From Oscillospiraceae bacterium (GTDB taxonomy: Bacteria > Bacillota_A > Clostridia > Oscillospirales > Oscillospiraceae), in NCBI GenBank assembly GCA_015068175.1, contig SVLA01000018.1, forward strand, positions 1-19,634: 19,634 nucleotides of DNA, given 5' to 3'. This document shows, in pieces, positions 6,410-12,847 of this stretch. The notes under the pieces are model-generated. The model made no database searches and was not told where the DNA came from. It was given only the letters and a program-made list of their open reading frames with translations. How positions within the stretch are numbered: the stretch's first letter is position 1; each line of letters opens with the position of its first letter. A program made the translations under genes and the position numbers.

Positions 6410-8887
6410 TTATTTGATGGTCTCAAAGACGTAAATGGTGGGGTATTCTTCCGCATAGGCCTGGGCGGTGGAGCCGGCGCAGCCCCGGATCACGGTGCCT
6501 TCATGGCCGCCCAGGGCCCGGGGGCCGCTGGAATGAATAGCGCAGTCCGGATTCAGAATGGTGATGGTATCCATGGCATCGGTGCCGTAAAATGCGGATA
6601 ATCCAATGGCGGTCACGTTTTTGGGGACGGTGACGGTCTTCAGGCTGCTGCAGCCCATAAATGCCATCTGGACGATCTCTGTGACACCTTCCGGGATGGT
6701 GATCTCTTTCAGGGCGGCGCACTTCCAGAAGGTGGCTTCGCCGATCTTGCCGGTGAGATTTTTGGACATCCGGATGGTTTCCAGGCTGGCACAATCAGCA
6801 AACTGCCAACTGCCCTGGAATTTGACTACGCTGTCGGTCATGGTCACCGTCTTCAAATTTGCGCACTCAAAGAATGCACAATGAGCGATGGAGGTGATGC
6901 CGTCCTTAATATCAACGGCGGTGATCTTATCCAGGTAATCTCCCCAGGGGCGAACGCCGCTTGCGTAGCCTGCGGCGCTGGGATCCATTTCGCCGGTACC
7001 GAAGACGGTCAAACGGCCGTTATTCTGCAGCGCCCAGCGGGCATCGATACCGCAGGAGCCGGAGGCCAGGAGATTGCCGAAGATCTCCACGGTGAAGCTG
7101 GCGCTGAGTTCGCCGTAAGATACCAGGATCGTCTTCTTGCCGTCGCCGGTGAGGCTCATGGGGTTACAGTTGAAGCCGGAGGTGAGGGTCTGCTTTTTGC
7201 CGCTGGCATAAGTGGCTTCCAGAGTCAGGCCGGTGAGGTCCAGCACGTCGCCCGTCAGGTAATGGACGTGGGTGGGCATGGACTTGACTTGGATACTGCG
7301 GACCGTATCGGCGCCCAGGCTTACCACCAGGGTGACTTCGGTGCCGGCGGCGCAGGCAGTATCCGCGGCAGGAGATTGGCGGATCACTGTGCCGGCGGTA
7401 ACGGATGCGCTGTACTCTTCCTGGATGCGGACCTGAAGGCCGGCAGCCAGGAGGGCATCAGTAGCGGCCTGCCGGGAGCGGCCGGTCACGTTGGGAACGT
7501 TGACCGGAGTATTGGGTGCTTCCGTGGGGGTCGTGGGCACGGGAGGATCCGTGGGGGACAGGGTGGGGTCCGTGGGTGCGGCCGTGGGATCCGTAGGTGC
7601 GGCGGTAGGATCTGTGGGCGCGGCCGTGGGATCCGTAGGCGCGGCGTTGGGATCCGTGGGAACCAGAGTGGGGGCGATGGTGGGATCGGCCGGGGTCGTG
7701 GGATCCGGTTCTTCGCCGCCCAGCAGACTGGGCAGCAGCACAATGGCCAGGATCACGGCCACCAGGGCCAGGCCGATCAGCAGGAAGGGCAGGAAGCCCT
7801 TTTTCTTTTTCTCCTTGGGGGCCGGCGCCGGGGTGGGCGTGGGCGGTGACGGTGGCGTGACCGGTGCCCGACCGAAAATGCTGACAGTGCCGTCGGCATC
7901 CTCATTCATGGGCGCGGGCTGCCCGAAAGAGGATACGGTCCGGTCATCAGCGGCTACGGATGCCACGGGGACGGCGGCAAAGGGCGCCGTGGAGGGGACG
8001 ATCCTCTGCAGATCCGCCAGCATTTCCTCGGCGGTCTGGTAGCGGACGGTGGGATCGGCGGCGCAGGCCCGCAGAACCACGTTCACCAGCTCGGGACTGC
8101 CGTGGGCAGGAGCAGGGAGGGGATCGCCGCGGAAGCGGCGCATCATGGCCTCGTCTTCCATGTTGGCCGTGGGGATCTGCGGGGGGCTGGGGAGGAAGGG
8201 GCCTCGTTTTTCGTTCAGCAACCAGTACAGCAGCAGACCCAGGGAATAAATGTCGGCGTTGTGGCCGTAGGGTTCATTCTGGAATACCTCCGGGGCCATG
8301 TATCGGTAGGTGCCGATCTTGGTGCCGCGGGCGGTTTTCTCCACGGTTTTGGCGATGCCGAAATCCCCCAGCTTGAAATTGCCGGTGTCGGAAATGAACA
8401 CGTTTTGCGGCTTGATGTCCCGGTGGATGATGTTGTACTCCCGGCACAGCCGCAGGGCGTTGCACAGGTCCTTTGCAAGGCGAAGGACCTGCTCCTCGCT
8501 GTTGACACGGTGGAGATTTTTCATCAGGGGATTCAGCAGTTCCATCTTGATATAGATGGTCCAGCCGAAGCCGTCCGGCTTTTGAATGTAACGGATGTCG
8601 TCGCAGTATACCACATTGGTATTGCCCTTCATGCGGCGCATCAGGGAATACTCCCGGACGATGTCCTCCAGATACCTCTGGAAGTGGGTGGTGATGGTGG
8701 CATCGTCATAGCCTTGACTCTGGAGTTCTTCCAGTTCGTCGGAGGTATGGGGGATGGAAATGACCTTCAGGGCGGCGAATTCTTCCTCGCCCAGGATCTC
8801 CCGGCGGATGCGGTATACGGAGCCGAAGCTGCCGGTGCCGATTTTTTCCACAACTTCCCAGCCGGGCCAGCTTACTTCGTGGGTCAT
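6410..8887 (-). CDS. Transmembrane Ser/Thr protein kinase with PASTA, Ig-like and BspA-type LRR ectodomain
   Basis: 825 residues. The ATG at 8887 is chosen because AAAGAGGT lies at the right distance; an ATG 48 nt upstream lies inside the phosphatase gene and lacks a site. Cytoplasmic kinase domain about 9-296: Gly-rich loop GTGSFGSV (17-24), Lys41, HRDIKPQN with catalytic Asp157, DFG 175-177, activation segment ending APE (198-200). The juxtamembrane region carries two similar motifs, RTVSSFG (316-322) and GTVSIFG (333-339), plausible phosphothreonine docking sites. TM about 364-389. The outside part has a (PTDPTAA)n linker 410-451, one PASTA domain (about 461-525), a bacterial Ig-like Big_3-type domain (about 528-602) and Cys-containing BspA-type LRRs (about 650-780). 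The preceding PP2C gene ends inside this gene's ribosome site, so the two are translationally coupled. Likely role: sensing envelope or surface ligands and phosphorylating T7SS components, the FHA-bearing EssC homologue being the obvious reader (inference). Confidence 0.95.
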   Translation of the reverse strand: MTHEVSWPGWEVVEKIGTGSFGSVYRIRREILGEEEFAALKVISIPHTSDELEELQSQGYDDATITTHFQRYLEDIVREYSLMRRMKGNTNVVYCDDIRYIQKPDGFGWTIYIKMELLNPLMKNLHRVNSEEQVLRLAKDLCNALRLCREYNIIHRDIKPQNVFISDTGNFKLGDFGIAKTVEKTARGTKIGTYRYMAPEVFQNEPYGHNADIYSLGLLLYWLLNEKRGPFLPSPPQIPTANMEDEAMMRRFRGDPLPAPAHGSPELVNVVLRACAADPTVRYQTAEEMLADLQRIVPSTAPFAAVPVASVAADDRTVSSFGQPAPMNEDADGTVSIFGRAPVTPPSPPTPTPAPAPKEKKKKGFLPFLLIGLALVAVILAIVLLPSLLGGEEPDPTTPADPTIAPTLVPTDPNAAPTDPTAAPTDPTAAPTDPTAAPTDPTLSPTDPPVPTTPTEAPNTPVNVPNVTGRSRQAATDALLAAGLQVRIQEEYSASVTAGTVIRQSPAADTACAAGTEVTLVVSLGADTVRSIQVKSMPTHVHYLTGDVLDLTGLTLEATYASGKKQTLTSGFNCNPMSLTGDGKKTILVSYGELSASFTVEIFGNLLASGSCGIDARWALQNNGRLTVFGTGEMDPSAAGYASGVRPWGDYLDKITAVDIKDGITSIAHCAFFECANLKTVTMTDSVVKFQGSWQFADCASLETIRMSKNLTGKIGEATFWKCAALKEITIPEGVTEIVQMAFMGCSSLKTVTVPKNVTAIGLSAFYGTDAMDTITILNPDCAIHSSGPRALGGHEGTVIRGCAGSTAQAYAEEYPTIYVFETIK
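7535..7660 (-). repeat. 21-bp tandem repeat in the kinase gene, six units
   Basis: Six consecutive 21-nt units encode PTDPNAA, PTDPTAA three times, PTDPTLS and PTDPPVP, forming the wall-spanning linker between the TM helix and PASTA domain. Units carry recurring GGATCC and differ mostly at synonymous positions. Length variation by slippage would change linker length in frame. Confidence 0.85.
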
Positions 8888-8891
8888 GGAT

Positions 8892-9701
8892 CTACCTCTT
8901 TCCCGGTTTGAAAGGATCAAACCGTTTTTTGTCATGTATCTTCACGACCATGGCGGTCACGTTGTCTTTGCCGCCGTGGTCCAGAGCTTGCTGTGTCAGG
9001 GTTTGGGCCAGTTCTTCCGCGGAGCCATGGCTGCGGAGGATCTGGCTGATCTGGTGATCTGTGAGCATATCGGTCAATCCGTCGCTGCACAGAAGGAAAA
9101 CATCGCCCGGCTGTAAGGAAATGGGGTCCGTATAGGCGGGGGATATGGTGAAATCTTCTTCAAAAATGCCGATGTGCTGCCGCAAAGCGCGGCCGCCGGG
9201 GTGATCGCGGGCCTGCTCCGGCGATAAAAGGCCCATGTCCACCAGCATTTGGGCGTTGGTGTGGTCGGTGGAAAGCAGGCGCAGGTATTGGGCGCGGTAA
9301 AGGTAGAGGCGGCTGTCGCCCACGTTGCATCCCAGGGCGGTATTCCCGTCCAGATATAGGGCCGCCAGGGTGGAACCCATACTGCCGCAGTTGGTGCTGC
9401 GGATGTGATCGCAGATCCGGCGGTTGGCCCCGGCGATGGAGTCCTTGCTGACGGAGAGAACTTTGGATGCGGCGGCAGACCGGAGGCAGGAAACGGTGAC
9501 GGCGGAAGCGATCTCGCCGTTGGCGCCGCCGCCCATGCCGTCCGCCACGGCGAACAATGCCTTTTTGGTTTGCCCTTTGCGGGTACAGGCGCTGATGGGG
9601 GCGCCGGTGTCCTGACGCACAGAGCCGTTGAGAAAATAGTTGTCCTCATTGTTGCTTCGGATGCGCCCAATGTGGCACCGTACCGCGGCATCATATTTCA
9701 T
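8892..9701 (-). CDS. PP2C-family Ser/Thr protein phosphatase
   Basis: 269 residues, the usual size for a stand-alone bacterial PP2C (Stp/PppA type). It shows the family metal and catalytic motifs: R13-x-R-x-x-NED (Asp20), DGMGG (Asp54), GDSR (Asp129), SDGL (Asp207) and GKDN (Asp246). It is cytoplasmic with no signal or TM segment. The ATG at 9701 is preferred because AAAGGTGGAG lies 6 nt upstream; an in-frame GTG at 9713 falls inside that site. The stop overlaps the kinase ribosome site, leaving 4 nt to the kinase ATG. By family, it removes phosphate from Ser/Thr on the kinase and its targets, here probably T7SS proteins. A GC-rich hairpin (9730-9756) separates it from the WXG100 gene upstream. 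Confidence 0.95.
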   Translation of the reverse strand: MKYDAAVRCHIGRIRSNNEDNYFLNGSVRQDTGAPISACTRKGQTKKALFAVADGMGGGANGEIASAVTVSCLRSAAASKVLSVSKDSIAGANRRICDHIRSTNCGSMGSTLAALYLDGNTALGCNVGDSRLYLYRAQYLRLLSTDHTNAQMLVDMGLLSPEQARDHPGGRALRQHIGIFEEDFTISPAYTDPISLQPGDVFLLCSDGLTDMLTDHQISQILRSHGSAEELAQTLTQQALDHGGKDNVTAMVVKIHDKKRFDPFKPGKR

Positions 9702-9729
9702 CGTATACTCCACCTTTGCTGATCCCGTG

Positions 9730-9756
9730 GCCGGGACGGAACGGGTCCGTCCCGGC
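9730..9756 (-). promoter_or_regulatory. Intra-operon hairpin between WXG100 and phosphatase genes
   Basis: Perfect 11-bp stem GCCGGGACGGA/TCCGTCCCGGC with a 5-nt loop, 13 nt after the WXG100 stop. No T tract follows on the minus strand, so it is probably an RNA stabiliser or partial attenuator that keeps WXG100 messages above those of the regulators. Confidence 0.6.
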
Positions 9757-9769
9757 TACAAAGACGGTA

Positions 9770-10060
9770 TTAGTTTCCGATGGCGGCCTTCAGGGACTCG
9801 TCGGCTTCCCGCAGAGTCTTTGCGGAAGTGTCCATCATGGTGGCATAGTTGTCCAGCATCTCAGAGAAATTGGTGAAGGTGGACTGCATGCCGTCGAATT
9901 TTGCCACAAAAGCGGTCTGAGCCTCGCCCTGCCAGATCTCATCCAGGGCGTGGACGAGGGCGGTCATTTTTGCCATCACTTCATCGTGTTCTGCCTTCAG
10001 GCTCCGCACTTCGGCGGCCTTGGCCTCCAGCAGGTCGGGGGTTACGCGAATCATTGCCAT
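9770..10060 (-). CDS. WXG100 family protein (EsxA-like) with canonical motif
   Basis: 96 residues, standard WXG100 length. Two helices flank the turn motif W43-Q-G45, and the N-terminal 'I-x-VTP-x-L-x-x-KA-x-E-x-R' pattern is typical of EsxA-like proteins. No signal peptide; such proteins leave through the EssC motor as folded helical-hairpin dimers. A strict C-terminal YxxxD/E signal is not present (YATMMD is one residue too long). AGGAGG lies 9 nt before the ATG, the best ribosome site in the operon, which fits high expression. The last of three WXG100 genes in the operon, followed by a stabilising hairpin. Confidence 0.93.
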   Translation of the reverse strand: MAMIRVTPDLLEAKAAEVRSLKAEHDEVMAKMTALVHALDEIWQGEAQTAFVAKFDGMQSTFTNFSEMLDNYATMMDTSAKTLREADESLKAAIGN

Positions 10061-10108
10061 AAGATTTTCCTCCTAAAATTCATATGTAACCGGTTTTCCG
10101 GGTGTACA

Positions 10109-10402
10109 TTACAGTTTGTTCAGTTGGCGCAGAAGATCCAGATCCTGCTGCTCCATTTTGTCGGCGGCGTCGTTGAGAACGCGGATGTATTCTTCCAGGG
10201 TGCCGGCCAGCTCGTTCATGGCCCGGCTTTCCCGGTAGAACCGTGCGGCCAGGGCATCCTGGGCGGAACTTTGCCAAATTTCGGACAGATTGCTGATCAG
10301 GATCCGCATCTGGCGCATTTTGTGCAGATGCTGTCGCCGCAGAGCGGCCAGCTCATTGGCGGCGGTGTGCATCCGCTGAGGCTGGGCATGGATTTGGGAC
10401 AT
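10109..10402 (-). CDS. WXG100-like protein with degenerate W-Q-S motif
   Basis: 97 residues, the same size and helical-hairpin pattern as the neighbouring WXG100 protein, with W43-Q44-S45 where the family has W-x-G. It carries many basic residues in helix 1. GGGAGGT precedes the ATG at normal spacing. Only 15 nt separate it from the stop of the CHAP-like effector gene, so it may be the effector's heterodimer partner or chaperone (inference). No signal peptide. The degenerate motif argues for an accessory rather than homodimeric EsxA role. Confidence 0.85.
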   Translation of the reverse strand: MSQIHAQPQRMHTAANELAALRRQHLHKMRQMRILISNLSEIWQSSAQDALAARFYRESRAMNELAGTLEEYIRVLNDAADKMEQQDLDLLRQLNKL

Positions 10403-10417
10403 GTATGGGTACCTCCC

Positions 10418-11530
10418 TTATTCGCTGGGCTTGGAGAAACGGGTAATGCCGGTCATGTTGCTGTATTTTTTCAGGAATGTTTCCAGGGACACGGCCTTTA
10501 CCTTTCCTTCGACCACTTTTCCAACATGCTTCAGGGTCGCGGTCTGGCTTTCGGTGAAGTAAACAACGCCGTCACGGACCTCGTTGATATAGATCACATG
10601 GCCGTAGGTGGAATCGTACAGCGGGGGTTTGAAGGACATGGCGATATTGGTCAAAACCTCTCCGGGATGATCGCTGATCAGCTTTTCCAGGGGTGTCATA
10701 TCGCCGGAGTCCGCTTTGCCCACGGATTCCACCAGATAGCCGGTGGAGGTCACGGTTTTCTTTTTCCAGGTGTCGTAGTACATACCGCCGGCGGCGACGC
10801 CCGGATCTTTTTTGCTGAAGGCGCCGGAGCGCTTCAGAATACCGTACACGAAGCCGCTGCAGGCACCCTGGAAACTGGTACGTTTGTTTTTTTCCAGCAT
10901 ATCGGCATACCAGGCATCCATTTGCGCGGTGAGCCGCTCCAGGGTCTTGGCCTGGACTTCGGCCCGCAGTTTTTCCAGTCCGCCGGAATTGGCCAGGTCC
11001 AGGATCTGCTGGTCGGTATAGCCATACTCCTGAAGGGAAGAGAAGCTGGAGGCGTAATCGGGATGCTGCTTCAGCAATTCCTCCAAAGGATCCTTCCTGG
11101 GGGTATTGACGGTGGTGGCGGAGCCCACCGGCAGAGTGCCGGAGATCTCCGCGATGGCCTGGTGCTGGTTCAGCATCCAGGCAGAGGACTGGGCCATGAC
11201 GCCGGTGCCCATGGAGGAGACCAACAGCGACATAAAGAAGTCCAGATTGCTCCGGATGTAGCTGTTGGTGCTGTCGGTATACTCCGCCGCTTTGGCCAGA
11301 GCATCGGCAAAAGCGGCCATCCGGTCGATCTGATTCTGCATATTTTTCTTATCGAAAGAGACATGGCGGTCCGTAATGCTCAGCTCGTGGACGGAGGACA
11401 GGGCCAAATCCAGCATCCGTTTGATGGAGCGGAACTCCTCCTGGGTAGCTTCCATGGCGCGGACCAGGGCCTGGGCATCGGCGGCGGCTTCGGCCATGCC
11501 TTCGGCAGAGTAAAAAAGCTGTTCGCTCAT
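10418..11530 (-). CDS. Candidate T7SS effector: helical N-domain plus CHAP/NlpC-like cysteine peptidase domain
   Basis: 370 residues from ATG 11530; GGGGGTGAGGG precedes it and the upstream WXG100 stop is 5 nt away, so this start is preferred over a longer frame that overlaps that gene. Residues 1-130 are mostly helical, without signal peptide, with a hydrophobic stretch 95-112 (NLDFFMSLLVSSMGTGVM), compatible with a long WXG/LXG-like secretion domain. Residues 145-215 form a charged helical linker. The C-terminal 150 residues hold QGACSGFVYG (Cys224), then YGHVIYINEV (His311) and VYFTES (Glu327), the Cys / G-H-[VI] / polar order of CHAP and NlpC/P60 peptidases. If active it would cut peptidoglycan or a protein. 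No separate immunity gene is obvious. Effector status rests on its position between two WXG100 genes and its lack of a Sec signal. Family assignment is by motif only. Confidence 0.65.
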   Translation of the reverse strand: MSEQLFYSAEGMAEAAADAQALVRAMEATQEEFRSIKRMLDLALSSVHELSITDRHVSFDKKNMQNQIDRMAAFADALAKAAEYTDSTNSYIRSNLDFFMSLLVSSMGTGVMAQSSAWMLNQHQAIAEISGTLPVGSATTVNTPRKDPLEELLKQHPDYASSFSSLQEYGYTDQQILDLANSGGLEKLRAEVQAKTLERLTAQMDAWYADMLEKNKRTSFQGACSGFVYGILKRSGAFSKKDPGVAAGGMYYDTWKKKTVTSTGYLVESVGKADSGDMTPLEKLISDHPGEVLTNIAMSFKPPLYDSTYGHVIYINEVRDGVVYFTESQTATLKHVGKVVEGKVKAVSLETFLKKYSNMTGITRFSKPSE

Positions 11531-11535
11531 GGCCC

Positions 11536-11859
11536 TCACCCCCTGCGTCCGCCACCGCTGTGGTGGCTGTTTCCGCTGATGCCGGCCGCCAGGGCGCCGT
11601 CGGCATTTTGCAGATTTTCCAGCGCGGCCCGCAATTCGACGATATTCTGTCGGATCTTGGCGGTGGATGCCTTTTGGGCGGTCATCCAATTGTCCAACTG
11701 GGTCTGAAGCGCTTCGCCGCTGCTGCCTTTCCAGCAGGCGGCAACAGTGTCGGACAGCGCCTGGGCGGACCTGATGTACTGATAATACGCATCCGTTTGC
11801 GCATCTGCTTTCTTCAGCAGTTCCAGGGCTTCATCTACGTCCACATGGATCCAATTCAT
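11536..11859 (-). CDS. WXG100 family protein upstream of the effector
   Basis: 107 residues with W43-K-G45 in the loop between two predicted helices. The tail (NSHHSGGGRRG) is a short flexible His/Gly/Arg extension beyond normal WXG100 length. GGGAGGT lies 6 nt before the ATG. Its ATG overlaps the yukD-like stop (ATGA), and its own stop is 5 nt before the effector ATG, so the three genes are translationally coupled. It is the likely secretion partner of the effector, as small helical proteins encoded just upstream are for LXG effectors (inference from family knowledge). Confidence 0.88.
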   Translation of the reverse strand: MNWIHVDVDEALELLKKADAQTDAYYQYIRSAQALSDTVAACWKGSSGEALQTQLDNWMTAQKASTAKIRQNIVELRAALENLQNADGALAAGISGNSHHSGGGRRG

Positions 11860-12107
11860 CTTGCGACCTCCCTTACGGTGAGAATACTGCCATCCCAGAT
11901 GGCATGATCTGCAAGGGTCTGTGTTTCGGAAAGGGAATATCCGCCGGCGGACAGACCGGCTACGGTACCGTTTTCGAGTTGGGTTTCCAGGGCCTGCGTC
12001 AGCAGGGGGTAGAGGGTCCCGATGGGAACGCCGGTGGGGAGCCGATAATCCCCTAAAAAGGCACCGTTTTCCGATTGAAGTGTTACGATCACATATTCCG
12101 GTACCAT
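11856..12107 (-). CDS. YukD/EsaB-like ubiquitin-fold T7SS accessory protein
   Basis: 83 residues from ATG 12107, preferred because AGG lies 6 nt upstream; a GTG at 12113 would overlap the preceding stop with no usable site. The pattern 'V-I-V-T-L-x-S ... DYRLPTGVPIGTLYPLL ... LADHAIWDGSILTV' matches the beta-grasp layout of YukD/EsaB: a beta hairpin, a helix and a final 'L-x-D-G-[SD]-x-L-x-V' strand. In Firmicutes T7SS loci this small cytosolic protein is needed for or modulates secretion. It begins 2 nt after the 242-aa gene and overlaps the next WXG100 gene by 4 nt. Confidence 0.85.
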   Translation of the reverse strand: MVPEYVIVTLQSENGAFLGDYRLPTGVPIGTLYPLLTQALETQLENGTVAGLSAGGYSLSETQTLADHAIWDGSILTVREVAR

Positions 12108-12109
12108 AC

Positions 12110-12838
12110 TCACCCTCGTTTCTGCATTTGGCGGATCCGGTCGGCCACCCGGGGGGCGGTCACGGGTTCCAGGCGGAACAGCTCCTGGCCCCAGGTGTAG
12201 GACACGTCCACATTCAATATGCCGTTTTCATTATAATATAGGGTCAAAAGATCCTCTTGGTGATCCTGGACAATGGGACTGATCTGGGCATAGCCGGCGG
12301 CGCCCCGGCAGGCATCCAGGATCAGGTCTGCCATTTCTTCGCTGCAGCCGCCGGCCATCAGTCCGGCCCGATCCCGATCCAGGATCAAACCGCTGTCCAC
12401 AGTTTGAGCAGAAAGGCCGTTTTCGGCGGCGGGCAGGTCCAGAAGGACGCAGAAAACTTCCGCGGGATCGGCATCGGTGTGCAGATCGTAGCTGTGGGCC
12501 CCGGTCTGGACCAATATGGGGGTCCGGCCTTCCAACAGGTAGGCCGTAGCGGTGCGGACCGTATTGTTCCGCCGCAGGGCGCAGGAAAGGACCGCCCCGC
12601 AATCGGCGCAGGCGCCAATCAGGGTCAGCAGTTCTTCGTCCATGGAGAATTGGCCGTCCAGGTCCATGGTGCCGAGGCCATGCATCATCAGCTCCAGTTC
12701 GGTGTTCTGCATGAAGGCGGGGAGGCCGGAGGGCGGGGTGGCGCCCAGCACATTGGCAACGCCGTAGAGCTTCTCCCGCCCGCTGCGCAGCAGGGCGTAC
12801 AAGATCCCTTGGGCGGAGATCCGGTAAATCACGGTCAT
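12110..12838 (-). CDS. 242-aa cytosolic T7SS-associated protein, possibly EspG-like chaperone
   Basis: No signal peptide or TM. The sequence has an N-terminal alpha/beta part, then ELELMMHGLGTMDLDGQFSM followed by helices, then strands 'TAYLLEGRTPILVQ' and 'SYDLHT'. This order ('L-x-x-xGL-x-x-D-x-xG', a helical block, 'Y-x-x-x-G-x-x-x-V', a strand, then a helix) resembles the EspG chaperone family of actinobacterial ESX systems, which binds WXG/PPE substrates before the motor. That similarity is pattern-based and unverified; a Firmicutes T7SS DUF family is the alternative. Its ribosome site GGAGG overlaps the essC stop and lies only 1 nt from the ATG, so the GTG two codons later (12832) may be the real start. 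Position between the motor and yukD supports a T7SS role. Confidence 0.7.
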   Translation of the reverse strand: MTVIYRISAQGILYALLRSGREKLYGVANVLGATPPSGLPAFMQNTELELMMHGLGTMDLDGQFSMDEELLTLIGACADCGAVLSCALRRNNTVRTATAYLLEGRTPILVQTGAHSYDLHTDADPAEVFCVLLDLPAAENGLSAQTVDSGLILDRDRAGLMAGGCSEEMADLILDACRGAAGYAQISPIVQDHQEDLLTLYYNENGILNVDVSYTWGQELFRLEPVTAPRVADRIRQMQKRG

Positions 12839-12847
12839 TCCTCCTTA
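12831..12847 (-). promoter_or_regulatory. Start-deciding ribosome site overlapping the essC stop
   Basis: The minus-strand order is TAAGGAGGAATGACCGTG. The essC TAA is part of the Shine-Dalgarno sequence. ATG (12838) is 1 nt from GGAGG while GTG (12832) is 7 nt away, so GTG has better spacing. Either way the gene is translationally coupled to essC. Confidence 0.6.

Noticed and set aside
7535..7660. CRISPR-like array
   Set aside because: The 21-bp units are head-to-tail without spacers and encode an in-frame Pro/Thr linker.
9716..11707. 663-codon plus-strand frame over the WXG100/effector genes
   Set aside because: It is antisense to five coupled genes with recognisable motifs and has no domain or ribosome site of its own.
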